Shown here: piece after piece, positions 1-8,515 of the stretch
How the letters are laid out: the number at the start of each line of letters is the position of its first letter
How positions within the stretch are numbered: the stretch's first letter is position 1
Assembly: GCA_033811195.1 (NCBI GenBank)
Contig: JAPXOZ010000002.1
Location: forward strand, 62,001 to 126,000
Source: Cacconaster sp033811195
GTDB taxonomy: Bacteria > Bacteroidota > Bacteroidia > Bacteroidales > UBA932
Length of the DNA stretch: 64,000 nucleotides
Direction: 5' to 3'
Position numbers and translations under genes: made by a program
Notes under the pieces: model-generated
Database searches by the model: none
Told to the model about the DNA's origin: nothing
The model's input: only the letters and a program-made list of their open reading frames with translations

Positions 1-24
1 GACAAATTGGCAGAAATGTGTCGG

Positions 25-39
25 TGGCACTTATTTTGC
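25..39 (+). promoter_or_regulatory. Candidate sigma-54 (-24/-12) promoter of groESL
   Basis: TGGCAC at 25-30, five bases, then TTGC at 36-39 matches the sigma-54 core consensus TGGCAC-N5-TTGC exactly. It lies about 45 bp upstream of the groES start codon. No CIRCE inverted repeat (TTAGCACTC-N9-GAGTGCTAA) is visible in the 83 bp available. The short half-palindrome GACA (1-4) / TGTC (19-22) just upstream could belong to an activator site. Sequence upstream of the window would be needed to see an enhancer. Confidence 0.55.
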
Positions 40-83
40 CGAAATTAAAGCACAAGATTTTAAAAAATTAAATATTTCATATT

Positions 84-356
84 ATGAAGATTAAACCATT
101 AGCAGACAGAGTTCTGATTGAACCGAAAGAAGCGGAAACCAAGACCGCAGGCGGATTGTTCATCCCGGACACCGCAAAAGAGAAGCCCCAGCAGGGCGTT
201 GTTGTAGCCGTAGGTAACGGCAAAAAAGATGAACCTATGGAGCTTACCGTAGGAGATACCGTATTGTACGGCAAATACGCCGGCACTGAAATCAGTGTTG
301 ACGGTAAAGATTATCTTATAATGCGTCAGTCAGACGTAGTCGCAGTACTCAAATAA
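84..356 (+). CDS. groES: Co-chaperonin GroES (Cpn10)
   Basis: The 90-residue product is the standard length for the 10-kDa co-chaperonin that caps the GroEL ring in the cytoplasm. It opens with the family's MKIKPLADRVLIEP segment and has the mobile-loop region (EAETKTAGGLFIPDTAKEKP, around residues 16-35), then the GKYAGTEI and YLIMRQSDVVAVL stretches of the beta-barrel. It is followed after 19 bp by groEL, so the two form the classic bicistronic groESL operon. The upstream region carries a sigma-54-like promoter instead of an obvious CIRCE element. The identification is secure. Confidence 0.98.
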   Translation: MKIKPLADRVLIEPKEAETKTAGGLFIPDTAKEKPQQGVVVAVGNGKKDEPMELTVGDTVLYGKYAGTEISVDGKDYLIMRQSDVVAVLK

Positions 357-375
357 TTAAAGAAATATCCATATT

Positions 376-2007
376 ATGGCAAAAGAAATCAAATTTGACA
401 TAGAAGCACGCAACCTCATTAAAGAAGGTGCAGATGCTTTGGCCAACGCAGTTAAGGTCACTCTCGGACCCAAAGGTCGCAATGTAGTTATTGACAAGAA
501 ATATGGTGCTCCCCAGGTAACCAAGGATGGAGTGACCGTAGCGAGAGAAATTGAATTAGAGGACAGATTCGCCAACATGGGCGCACAGATGGTTAAAGAG
601 GTAGCCTCCCAGACCAATGACCAGGCCGGTGACGGTACCACTACCGCTACAGTTCTCGCGCAGTCCATTATCAATGTAGGACTTAAAAACGTTACCGCAG
701 GTGCCAATCCGATGGATCTTAAGCGTGGTATTGACAAGGCGGTTGCTGTTGTTGTGGAGAGTCTCAAGTCTCAGACCACTCCCGTAGGTGACGACTACTC
801 AAAGATCGAGCAGGTCGGAACCATTTCCGCTAACAACGACAATGCTATCGGTAAGCTTATAGCAGACGCAATGTCCAAAGTTAAGAAGGATGGTGTAATC
901 ACCGTTGAAGAGGCAAAGGGCACCACTACCGAGGTAAAATTGGTAGAGGGAATGCAATTTGACAGAGGCTATATCTCAGCTTACTTCATGACTAATCCCG
1001 ACAAGATGGAGGCAGTGCTTGAAAATCCTTACATTCTCATCACTGACAAGAAGATTTCCACAATGAAGGATCTCCTACCCGTGCTCGAGCCTATAGCAAG
1101 AGATGGTAAATCCTTGCTCATTATTGCAGAGGATGTGGAAGGTGAAGCACTCACTACCCTCGTAGTAAACAGGCTTCGCGGCACTATCAAGATTGCTGCA
1201 GTAAAGGCACCGGGTTTCGGTGATCGCCGTAAGGAGATGCTCCAGGACATAGCAATACTCACAGGAGGAAATGTAATATCCGAGGAGAGAGGCTATACCC
1301 TTGAGAATACCACTGTGGAAATGCTCGGAAAGGCGGAAAAAGTGGTAATTGACAAGGAGAATACGACTATTGTCAATGGTGCCGGTAAGAAGGAGAAAAT
1401 CCAGGATCGCGCAAATCAGATTCGCCAGCAGATATCAACCACAACATCCGACTATGACCGTGAAAAGCTCCAGGAGCGTCTGGGTAAGCTTGCAGGTGGA
1501 GTAGCGGTACTCTACGTGGGTGCTGCCACTGAAGTTGAGATGAAAGAGAAGAAAGACAGGGTTGAAGATGCTCTCAATGCTACCCGCGCAGCAGTTGAAG
1601 AGGGTATTATCCCCGGCGGTGGCGTAGCCTTTATCAGAGCTACTTCAGCACTTAAAGGGCTCAAGGGTGAAAACGATGATGAGACCACAGGTATCAACAT
1701 TATCGCACGTGCTATTGAAGAGCCGATAAGGATGATTTGCGAAAACGCAGGCAAAGAGGGCAGCGTGATTGTTCAGAAGGTAAAGGAAGGTAAGGATGAT
1801 TACGGCTATAATGCTCACACCGATACTTTCGAGAACTTCTTCAGTACAGGTGTAATCGATCCAACAAAGGTGATGCGCATAGCTCTTGAGAATGCAGCTT
1901 CAGTAGCTGGAATGTTGCTCACTACCGAGTGCGCACTCGCAGACATTAAGGAGGAAATGCCTCCGATGCCTATGGGAGGTGGTGCTCCGGGAATGGGTAT
2001 GATGTAG
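376..2007 (+). CDS. groEL: Chaperonin GroEL (Cpn60)
   Basis: The 543-residue product is a full-length 60-kDa chaperonin, the ATP-driven folding cage that works with GroES. The nucleotide-binding GDGTTTATVL motif is near residue 85 and the EEGIIPGGGVA motif near residues 407-417. The C-terminus ends in the Gly/Met-rich tail (MPMGGGAPGMGMM) typical of GroEL. It is the second gene of the groESL operon, and a strong intrinsic terminator follows it. Nothing is truncated or unusual. Confidence 0.99.
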   Translation: MAKEIKFDIEARNLIKEGADALANAVKVTLGPKGRNVVIDKKYGAPQVTKDGVTVAREIELEDRFANMGAQMVKEVASQTNDQAGDGTTTATVLAQSIINVGLKNVTAGANPMDLKRGIDKAVAVVVESLKSQTTPVGDDYSKIEQVGTISANNDNAIGKLIADAMSKVKKDGVITVEEAKGTTTEVKLVEGMQFDRGYISAYFMTNPDKMEAVLENPYILITDKKISTMKDLLPVLEPIARDGKSLLIIAEDVEGEALTTLVVNRLRGTIKIAAVKAPGFGDRRKEMLQDIAILTGGNVISEERGYTLENTTVEMLGKAEKVVIDKENTTIVNGAGKKEKIQDRANQIRQQISTTTSDYDREKLQERLGKLAGGVAVLYVGAATEVEMKEKKDRVEDALNATRAAVEEGIIPGGGVAFIRATSALKGLKGENDDETTGINIIARAIEEPIRMICENAGKEGSVIVQKVKEGKDDYGYNAHTDTFENFFSTGVIDPTKVMRIALENAASVAGMLLTTECALADIKEEMPPMPMGGGAPGMGMM

Positions 2008-2041
2008 TCACTATATCGGACAGATACAATGTAGATATTTT

Positions 2042-2086
2042 AGGGGAGCTTTCGCAAGCGCGATTGCTCCCCTTTTTTGTTTTTTT
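2042..2086 (+). terminator. Rho-independent terminator after groEL
   Basis: AGGGGAGC at 2042-2049 pairs perfectly with GCTCCCCT at 2066-2073. The hairpin is followed by a T-rich run (TTTTTTGTTTTTTT, 2073-2086). It closes the groESL transcription unit. Confidence 0.92.
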
Positions 2087-2145
2087 CGTATAATGGATAA
2101 TATGTGATAATAAAAGCTTTTTTTTCTTATCACGGAAAAAATCCA

Positions 2146-2153
2146 TAAATTTG
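2146..2153 (+). promoter_or_regulatory. Bacteroidetes-type -7 box (TAAATTTG)
   Basis: TAAATTTG matches the Bacteroidetes -7 consensus TAnnTTTG and lies 64 bp before the lipoprotein start at 2218. A clear TTTG -33 box is not visible in the T-rich stretch upstream, so this is a moderate call. Confidence 0.4.
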
Positions 2154-2217
2154 GGATCGTTGTTTATAAAATAACATGATATTAAACCAGAACAACTTAA
2201 TAATAAAGGAGAAAATA

Positions 2218-3492
2218 ATGAAATTAACGAGGAAAGTTTTACAACCGTTTATAGCACTTTGCTTAGTTATGGTGCTCTCTGTTTCTTGCGATTGGCTGTT
2301 TGGCTCGGGCAATTCCGGTAAATCGGGTAAATCAAATGAGATGACCTTTATAGGCACAATCGGAATTAAGGAGGATGGTGGCGTGGGACAAAATACACAA
2401 ACCCCCTGTTTCATACATTGGGTAAAAGGCAAACAGCCCATTATAGAACCTATAGAGGGGATAACCCTGGGATATGGTGATCATCCCACCAGATCGGGAC
2501 AAGCCGGAAACTATATGTTGATCAGTTCCGGTAAGGAGTCGGTATGTAGAGCATATCATAAAGATGGTTGGACCGGTGGTCCCGTTCCTTATCTTATAGA
2601 CCTTAAAACGCGTGAATGGACATATATGCCGCATATTAAGGGAAGTAAGGAGAAGGGATTCTGTTCTATGAGCAGTTTCTTTGTATCACCCAATGGAAAG
2701 GAGGTCTATTATACATATGTTCGTTATGTCTACGACGATTATGCTGCTGACGATGGACTCATTGTTTACAACATGGATTCAGGGGAGACTTCAAACGTTG
2801 GACTACAAGGATTACTGGATGCGGTAGGATTTATTCCTACCTATACTGATGGGTATGGCATGCAAAGGTCACATGGCTGGTCTTTGGCTATTAATTGTAT
2901 TACTCCGGACAGTAAAACATTGATTGGAACTATTAGATACAATCTTGCTTACGCGGGGTTTGGCGGTTGGCAAGGTGGAGCTACAAAAATTTTCCGTTAC
3001 GATATCCCCACGGGTAAGTTCGATGTGATAATAGGTGATAGCGAAGGCACTCCCTCATTTATAACTATTCTAAATGATAACGAAACACTCTATTTCTGTA
3101 ACTATGGCTATGGCTTCAGCCACCATTTTAAATATAATCTCAAAACCAGAAAAGTAACTCGTTTACCGAGTGATTTTGGAGGCATGTCCGGTTTATCCAT
3201 GCACAATCATATACGTCTTGACGATAAAGGACTCCTTCAGGCCGGTGGAACAAATAACAATTTTTATCACAAAGAAGTAAACGGTAAACTGGAATTGATT
3301 AAGTTCAAGAATCTTCCCTATGAGCACCAAAATAGCTTACAGTTCAATAAGTCGCGAACAAAAGTGTACGCTCTTAAAACCGGTAGGGATAAGAATTATT
3401 ATGTAGAGTTGAAGAGCCTCGATGCCGAAGCTCCTGCAGATACCCTATTTGCACTTCCTCCTCACGTAGGCAACCTGATGCAGATTTGGTAA
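2218..3492 (+). CDS. Lipoprotein with probable beta-propeller fold, function unknown
   Basis: The 424-residue product starts at the ATG at 2218. An upstream in-frame ATG at 2176 is rejected because AAAGGAG lies just before 2218 and because only this start gives a clean signal peptide. The signal peptide has a lipobox ending LSVSC (cysteine about residue 24), followed by a Gly/Ser/Lys-rich linker. The body holds repeated blade-like segments with 'LIVYNMDSGE', 'IFRYDIPTGK' and 'HFKYNLKTRK' phrases, each pairing a value with a conversion or summary strand, as in TolB/YncE-type propellers. No catalytic motif was recognised. It is monocistronic or cotranscribed with tadA, whose start overlaps its end. 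The exact substrate or role cannot be told. Confidence 0.75.
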   Translation: MKLTRKVLQPFIALCLVMVLSVSCDWLFGSGNSGKSGKSNEMTFIGTIGIKEDGGVGQNTQTPCFIHWVKGKQPIIEPIEGITLGYGDHPTRSGQAGNYMLISSGKESVCRAYHKDGWTGGPVPYLIDLKTREWTYMPHIKGSKEKGFCSMSSFFVSPNGKEVYYTYVRYVYDDYAADDGLIVYNMDSGETSNVGLQGLLDAVGFIPTYTDGYGMQRSHGWSLAINCITPDSKTLIGTIRYNLAYAGFGGWQGGATKIFRYDIPTGKFDVIIGDSEGTPSFITILNDNETLYFCNYGYGFSHHFKYNLKTRKVTRLPSDFGGMSGLSMHNHIRLDDKGLLQAGGTNNNFYHKEVNGKLELIKFKNLPYEHQNSLQFNKSRTKVYALKTGRDKNYYVELKSLDAEAPADTLFALPPHVGNLMQIW

Positions 3493-3494
3493 AG

Positions 3495-3932
3495 GTGGTG
3501 GATGACACAAGATATATGCGCGAAGCACTCAAAGAGGCTAAAGAGGCACTTAAACAGGGGGAGGTGCCTATAGGAGGAGTTGTAGTATGCAAGGGCCATA
3601 TCATTGCACGTGGCCACAATCTTGTCGAACGCCTTACTGATCCAACTGCCCATGCGGAGATGCAGCTGATAACCATGGCTACGGAATCTATTGGTGGTAA
3701 ATATTTGACGGATTGCACTCTTTATGTGACTGTAGAGCCTTGCCCTATGTGCGCTGCAGCGATGGCTTGGGCACAGCTTGGCCGCCTTGTCTATGGAGCC
3801 GATGACCCTAAGAGAGGTTATTCGCTCTTTACTCCCTCTTTGCTCCATCCGAAGACAGAGGTGGTAAAAGGAGTCCTGGATCTCGAGTGTGGCACTCTGG
3901 TAACTGAGTTTTTCAGAGACAAAAGAAACTAG
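3495..3932 (+). CDS. tadA: tRNA-specific adenosine deaminase TadA
   Basis: This is a cytidine-deaminase-fold enzyme predicted to convert A34 to inosine in tRNA-Arg(ACG). With the GTG start at 3495 it has 145 residues. The zinc/proton-shuttle motif HAE is at residues 53-55 and the second zinc motif PCPMC places cysteines at 83 and 86. Family members start about seven residues before the conserved (Y/F)MREAL, which favours the GTG at 3495; GTG 3498 and TTG 3486 are alternatives. The gene begins immediately after the stop codon of the preceding lipoprotein gene (3490-3492), suggesting coupled translation. Its 3' end runs straight into a degenerate intergenic repeat. Confidence 0.95.
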   Translation: MVDDTRYMREALKEAKEALKQGEVPIGGVVVCKGHIIARGHNLVERLTDPTAHAEMQLITMATESIGGKYLTDCTLYVTVEPCPMCAAAMAWAQLGRLVYGADDPKRGYSLFTPSLLHPKTEVVKGVLDLECGTLVTEFFRDKRN

Positions 3933-3994
3933 TATTTAGTTCTGAGTTCTGAGTATGTAGTATTGAGTTGAGTAGCTAGTATTTAGTATTGAGT
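3930..3994 (+). repeat. Degenerate intergenic repeat (GAGTTCTGAGT / GTAGT type), copy 1
   Basis: The stretch is built from short overlapping words such as AGTATTTAG, TTCTGAGTTCTGAGTATG, GTAGTATTGAG and TAGTATTTAGTATTGAG. The same words recur near 34600, 36280, 51040, 55640 and 57690. It fills the whole gap between tadA and the next gene and even provides the bases around the next start codon. Confidence 0.7.
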
Positions 3995-4459
3995 ATGGAA
4001 TGGCTTCAGGGACTAGGTCTTTTGGGACTTTTTCTGGGTACATTTCTGGCTGCCACCATTGTGCCTTTTAGTTCGGACGTTCTCTACATAGGCATACTTA
4101 TAACGGGAGTCAATCCATGGATAGTGTTACTGGTTGGTACGTTGGGTAATTGGTCGGGCGGACTCACTTCGTATGGTGTCGGCCGTATAGGCAAATGGGA
4201 GTGGATAGAGAGGTGGTTTAAGGTGAAACCCGAGACTCTGGCTGCACAAAAAGCAAAGATAGATCGCTGGGGACCGCCCCTGGCACTTGTCACCTGGCTT
4301 CCCTTTGTAGGGGATGTTTTTGCAATTGCGCTCGGATTTTACAGGATTCCATTTTGGAAATGTTCCTTCTATATGTTTGTTGGCAAAGGTCTGAGATTTC
4401 TGCTTTGGACCCTTCTTTTCCTTAAATACGGAGAGGCCGTTATGAATTATATTTTCTAG
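3995..4459 (+). CDS. YqaA/DedA-type small inner-membrane protein
   Basis: The 154-residue hydrophobic protein resembles the YqaA branch of the SNARE-associated/DedA family, thought to be inner-membrane transport or lipid-scrambling proteins. About four membrane spans are visible, separated by a charged cytoplasmic loop (KWEWIERWFKVKPETLAAQK). Family-type features include the 'GNWSGGLTSYGVGRIGK' segment and 'LVTWLPFVGDVFAIALG' with its re-entrant Gly/Pro residues. The ATG at 3995 is preferred to the TTG at 3989. The gene lies in a repeat-rich context after tadA. The family call is good, but the precise substrate is unknown. Confidence 0.8.
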   Translation: MEWLQGLGLLGLFLGTFLAATIVPFSSDVLYIGILITGVNPWIVLLVGTLGNWSGGLTSYGVGRIGKWEWIERWFKVKPETLAAQKAKIDRWGPPLALVTWLPFVGDVFAIALGFYRIPFWKCSFYMFVGKGLRFLLWTLLFLKYGEAVMNYIF

Positions 4460-4496
4460 CCTGTACTTGGCTAATAGCGATCTGCTTCTTTCGTGA

Positions 4497-5333
4497 TTAT
4501 CGTTTTGTGTTTTCCCCGTACCTTGAAATAAACGGAGAGATGATAGCGCTTAGCCCTTTTCTTTCACTTAGTGATTCTTTCAACTCTTTGGCTCTTCTTC
4601 GCGATACCGGTAGCTCGGTATCATCGGTAAGCGTAACTTTAAGTGCCTGATGGTTGTATCGTTTGATATACTCCCTGTTGAGTACAATGCTGTTGCTTAG
4701 GGGTATAAAGTTATGTTCGAATATCAAGAGTTCCTTATAGTATCCTAAATTACGGTTTACCGTTATCGTTTCACCACTTCTTAAGTGAACTTTCGATACT
4801 ACACCGTCAGCCTCTATATATTGGAGTTCATCAACGGGTATCATTTGTAAGATCCCGCTATGCAGGTGAAATGCTATTTTATCGGGTTTTGCCATGGATC
4901 GCTCGTCCATCCGTTGCAACAACAATTTAACCTGATGGTTAAGATCCTGGCTTTTACATTTATCCAAAGCCCTATTCACCGCTACTACAAGTTCACTATC
5001 ATCTAACGGTTTGTATAAGAAATCTATAGCTGAATATTTTATAGCCCTCAGGATGTGTTCTTTGTCGCTTTCGCCGGTAATAAAGATAATTTCGAAGTTG
5101 ATATCACCTTTATCCGATAAGCGTTTCAACAGATCGAAACTTGTACCGGCTTGCATTCGGATATCGAGGAAAACGATATCGTACCTATTCTTTTTGATTA
5201 GATTCTCTGCTTCGCTCAATGTCAACGCTTGGTCAATTTTTTTAATTGATGGGCAAAGTAATGAGATCCGTTGGTAAATGTAATCGGAAGTCTCTTTAAC
5301 ATCCTCTACTATAAGCGCACTATATTTCTCCAT
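4497..5333 (-). CDS. LytTR-family response regulator
   Basis: The 278-residue product has an N-terminal CheY-like receiver domain with acidic residues E10/D11, the phospho-acceptor Asp57 (in IVFLDIRM) and the conserved Lys in YKPLDD. A C-terminal LytTR DNA-binding domain follows at about residues 150-255 ('VDELQYIEADGVVSKVHL', 'PLSNSIVLNREYIKRY'). LytTR regulators bind pairs of 9-bp direct repeats on one face of DNA. The gene sits 6 bp downstream of the sensor kinase and is clearly cotranscribed with it. The pair is of the LytS/LytR or YehU/YehT type. Targets are likely nearby; see the 21-bp direct repeat at 8402-8443. Confidence 0.93.
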   Translation of the reverse strand: MEKYSALIVEDVKETSDYIYQRISLLCPSIKKIDQALTLSEAENLIKKNRYDIVFLDIRMQAGTSFDLLKRLSDKGDINFEIIFITGESDKEHILRAIKYSAIDFLYKPLDDSELVVAVNRALDKCKSQDLNHQVKLLLQRMDERSMAKPDKIAFHLHSGILQMIPVDELQYIEADGVVSKVHLRSGETITVNRNLGYYKELLIFEHNFIPLSNSIVLNREYIKRYNHQALKVTLTDDTELPVSRRRAKELKESLSERKGLSAIISPFISRYGENTKR

Positions 5334-5339
5334 AACCGG

Positions 5340-8285
5340 TTAATTTTGAATAGTAATTATAACGATTGTTCCACCCGACTCCGGATCCTCAAACTCTATT
5401 GTTATAGCGTAATTAAGCTCATTCAGCAGTTTAACCCTCTGCATAATCAACTCAAGCCCTCTCGATTTGTGCGCTTTAACGGATCTTTCCGTGATTCGAG
5501 CAGATTGTTTACGCCCAATGCCATCATCGATTATTTTACAAACAAGCGCTTCGCCCTCTTGCTCAAATTGTATAATAACCTTCCCCGGCCCCTCTTTTGG
5601 CAGAATCCCATGTTTGATGGCATTTTCCACAAATGGCTGCAAAAGCATCGGAGGTATGGAGCGATCCAATAAAACATCGGACTCCAATTCAACCTCGAAT
5701 GATATTTTTTCTTCGGGATACTTCATTTTCTCCAATTCCACATAGGTCTTCAATAGACCAATCTCCTCTCTGATACTGTTTTCATTTTCTGAAATCGACC
5801 TGTCAAGCAACTTGATGCATTTGATGGATGATTCCATATAGGCGCGAATCAAGCGGGAAAACTTTACCAGATAATTGTTGGCCTTTTCAGGCTTTTGCTG
5901 ACTTATAAGATTTTGCATGGAGGATAAGAAGTTAAAAATGAAGTGTGGGCTTAATTGCGATTGGAGGGTGCTTACCTCAAGGAGCTTTATATCTCTTTCG
6001 CGCGCTTGAACGGCAAGACGGTTTTTATAAGTTCTCCATATTAAGAAGGCCACCACAAACGTGAGCAAGGCGAAAAGGAAAAAGGCATACTTGAAAAAAT
6101 CGGGTTCTCTGAAAAAAGGCATATCAATAATAATCTCCACCGAACTCTCTTTCTCTGCGGGGGGCGCAAGTTTATCACCGGTTTTAGCAACGACTCGGAA
6201 AGTGTACTTTCCTGAACCTAAGCCCGAATAATAGGCGCTTCCTGCTTGGGTCCATTCGCTCCACTCGTTATCTTTCCCCTCCAATTTGTATTTAAAAACA
6301 GGATAGGTAGGCAACCCGAACCCCACGGTTTCATAATTAATCGTCAGTCTGTTATTGCCTTTTCCGGCAAAAAACGGTTGCGTGCCACTCTGTTCCTCAT
6401 CGCTCAATCCTGTTTCGTTGATAGAGGTCACAAAGAGGTTAAAGTAGTCCGGTGTAAACGATATTGTCTTGTAGTAAAGCTCACTAGTTGAGGTTGAGGA
6501 GGGTATGAATATCCTGTCGCCATCGAGTAGAAATCCGTTTTGCGCCACTTCTTCGCTGAAAAACCCGTTGCGATGATTGAACATTTTAAACTCAATCGTA
6601 CCATCCTCATATAATTTGTCCAATCTCAAAGCAAATATCTCGCGCGAAGTACCTATCAACAACAGAGTGGGGTCGGGAGATAGAAGACTGAGGATTTTGG
6701 TGTTGAAATAATCTTCTCCAATATGCATGAAACTATCTTCTTGTCCGTTGTATAACCATAGTTCGGACTTTCCGCCAATCCACACATTGCCTTTATGGTC
6801 TTTAGCCATCGATACCACCTGTTGATTTGGATATACGTCGTATTGCAGATTTGATACATGTTTCAGATGCTTATCGGTTTTGTCGAAAAGCACCAGCCCC
6901 GAGCGGTTTCCAATCCAGATATTGCCGTCTGCTTTAAACTCCAGAGCTGAGGGATGAAAAGTGAGAATTTTACCTGAGTCGTCTATAAAAGCCTCAATTT
7001 TCTCGTTGTCATCGATAAACCCGATACCATAATCGTGACCAAACACAATCTTATCCTCATAGGGATCATATTTGGATATCATCGAAACACCTGTATCGAA
7101 AATTTTCGCCTTTTTGTAATCATATTTTACCAAGCCACAATGCGTGGGAAAATAGAGGTTCCCCTGCTTATCCATCGACGAGCCGTAGTAAAAAGCTTTT
7201 TTATACGTGTCAACAGCACCTTCCACCGGTATTTCCTTCTTTTCTTGCTTCTCCAAGTCCAATTTAAACAACCCTACCCTGTATTGTCCGCCGTAATAGT
7301 TTCCATCCTTACCTCGTATCATAGTCCAAAAATTGTTCATAAATGTGCGAGGGTAGGTGCGAAAAGACTTGTTGTTGATTTGATATAATCCATTGTCGGT
7401 TCCCAGCCAACAGTTATCGTCTTTGTCTATGAGAAAGGGATAGACCTCTTCCTCAAAAGGTAATTCAACAGGTTGTACACTTTTTGTTAAACTGTCGAGC
7501 AACAGGTATTGCCTTATATTAAACTTGTATAACAGGTGTTTTCGGACGGGCAGTTTGTGGATTTCAACGTTGTGGATATGCCTATCATCCTTGTATCGCA
7601 ACAATATCTCCCGACTCTCGGGATCGATGTAGACATTCTCTGTAGCCGAAGGCTGTAGACAATAGTAGATCGAACCGTTTGAAAAGGATGCAACCTTTAC
7701 TGGCACCTCAAATTTGGCCAACTCCATTATCTCTTTCTCCTTTACGGTATAAATCTTATTCGTTGAGGTCGAAAATACGAAACGGCCATTTTTGCGATCA
7801 TAAGCCGTGCCTGTAAAATTTCCTTCAAAGTTGATATTGCTTTGTATGGTTTGATATAGCGTGTCTGACCTATACTCCATTGTTTCGTCAATCCCGCACA
7901 ACCAATAGCGTTCTTTGCCTGCGATTATATGTGTTCTTTTCCCCTTGAGTGACGCCAAGCTCTTCATTGTTCCTCTTTCTTTTTTATAGACATTATAGAG
8001 CGTTGTAACATAAAGATCCCCATTTAGAGTCTCGTCTATTCCGTAAATATATTCGTTATGAAGAAATTGCTGGAAAGAAGAACCGTTGAATTTTGCCAAC
8101 CCTCCTTTCGTACCTATCCAAATATAGCCTTTGCTATCCTGATACAACCACTGCACCTGTATTTGGGGCAAACCGTCGTGCGTGTTGTAGTTAATATAAG
8201 GCAAATGCTGCGCTCCCGCCTTGATGGGAATAAAAGCAAGGCAAACGAGGCAAAAGTGCCATACTTGTTTGAAAAAGGCAGACAT
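5340..8285 (-). CDS. Propeller-sensing histidine kinase (Reg_prop / Y_Y_Y / LytS-type kinase)
   Basis: The 981-residue membrane sensor has an N-terminal signal peptide ending near AGAQ. A long periplasmic region follows with blade motifs such as 'DGLPQIQVQWLYQDSKGYIW', 'DNCWLGTDNGLY', 'GNIWIGNRSGLVLF' and 'GNVWIGGKSELWLY' (two-component-propeller type). A Y_Y_Y domain ('YKLEGKDNEWSEW') precedes one transmembrane helix at about residues 727-750. The cytoplasmic part is a LytS/YehU-type kinase with the phospho-accepting histidine in 'LSPHFIFNFLSSMQNLIS' (about residue 778) and the ATPase N-box 'LLQPFVENAIKHG'. There is no fused receiver or DNA-binding domain, so unlike classical Bacteroides hybrid sensors it signals to the separate LytTR regulator downstream. 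Confidence 0.93.
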   Translation of the reverse strand: MSAFFKQVWHFCLVCLAFIPIKAGAQHLPYINYNTHDGLPQIQVQWLYQDSKGYIWIGTKGGLAKFNGSSFQQFLHNEYIYGIDETLNGDLYVTTLYNVYKKERGTMKSLASLKGKRTHIIAGKERYWLCGIDETMEYRSDTLYQTIQSNINFEGNFTGTAYDRKNGRFVFSTSTNKIYTVKEKEIMELAKFEVPVKVASFSNGSIYYCLQPSATENVYIDPESREILLRYKDDRHIHNVEIHKLPVRKHLLYKFNIRQYLLLDSLTKSVQPVELPFEEEVYPFLIDKDDNCWLGTDNGLYQINNKSFRTYPRTFMNNFWTMIRGKDGNYYGGQYRVGLFKLDLEKQEKKEIPVEGAVDTYKKAFYYGSSMDKQGNLYFPTHCGLVKYDYKKAKIFDTGVSMISKYDPYEDKIVFGHDYGIGFIDDNEKIEAFIDDSGKILTFHPSALEFKADGNIWIGNRSGLVLFDKTDKHLKHVSNLQYDVYPNQQVVSMAKDHKGNVWIGGKSELWLYNGQEDSFMHIGEDYFNTKILSLLSPDPTLLLIGTSREIFALRLDKLYEDGTIEFKMFNHRNGFFSEEVAQNGFLLDGDRIFIPSSTSTSELYYKTISFTPDYFNLFVTSINETGLSDEEQSGTQPFFAGKGNNRLTINYETVGFGLPTYPVFKYKLEGKDNEWSEWTQAGSAYYSGLGSGKYTFRVVAKTGDKLAPPAEKESSVEIIIDMPFFREPDFFKYAFFLFALLTFVVAFLIWRTYKNRLAVQARERDIKLLEVSTLQSQLSPHFIFNFLSSMQNLISQQKPEKANNYLVKFSRLIRAYMESSIKCIKLLDRSISENENSIREEIGLLKTYVELEKMKYPEEKISFEVELESDVLLDRSIPPMLLQPFVENAIKHGILPKEGPGKVIIQFEQEGEALVCKIIDDGIGRKQSARITERSVKAHKSRGLELIMQRVKLLNELNYAITIEFEDPESGGTIVIITIQN

Positions 8286-8323
8286 TTTAGCTGCTATTCG
8301 TTACGGTGGAAGTAGCCAGTATA

Positions 8324-8331
8324 CAAAAATA
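8324..8331 (-). promoter_or_regulatory. Candidate -7 box for the sensor kinase operon
   Basis: On the minus strand the sequence reads TATTTTTG, fitting TAnnTTTG, 38 bp before the kinase start codon. The -33 box is not clear. Confidence 0.4.
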
Positions 8332-8401
8332 ATAATTAACGCGAGAAATAGAAAAAATGTATTCATAAATTGTATAAAAATACTTACCTATTATGCCGAT
8401 T

Positions 8402-8443
8402 GTTACGTAAATCATACCGGTGGTTACGAAGGTCATACCGGTT
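8402..8443. promoter_or_regulatory. 21-bp tandem direct repeat, candidate LytTR binding site
   Basis: Two adjacent 21-bp units share GTTACG and TCATACCGGT, and the start of a third (GTTA) follows. The core TACCGGTKG words at 8415-8423 and 8436-8444 are exactly two helical turns apart, the geometry known for LytTR dimers (9-bp repeats separated by 12 bp). It lies between the divergent sensor kinase and first modular lipoprotein genes, about 35 bp upstream of the latter's -7 box. Confidence 0.5.
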
Positions 8444-8478
8444 GTTAAAAACAGCATATTCTTCTCCTTAATTCCGGT

Positions 8479-8486
8479 TAACTTTG
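8479..8486 (+). promoter_or_regulatory. -7 box (TAACTTTG) of the first modular lipoprotein gene
   Basis: TAACTTTG matches TAnnTTTG and lies 29 bp before the ATG at 8516. The flanking sequence (TTAAAAACAGYAT upstream and TTAATT around the box) is clearly related to the region upstream of the second lipoprotein gene, where the same octamer occurs at 11897-11904. Confidence 0.6.
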
Positions 8487-8515
8487 GTAGTATTAGATAA
8501 CTAGACACGTTTGCT

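Noticed and set aside
357..767. Long minus-strand frame antisense to groEL
   Set aside because: It is a shadow of the strongly coding groEL frame; there is no ribosome site or family motif. Other antisense frames in groEL, btuB, dnaE, tyrS and nrdJ were rejected for the same reason.
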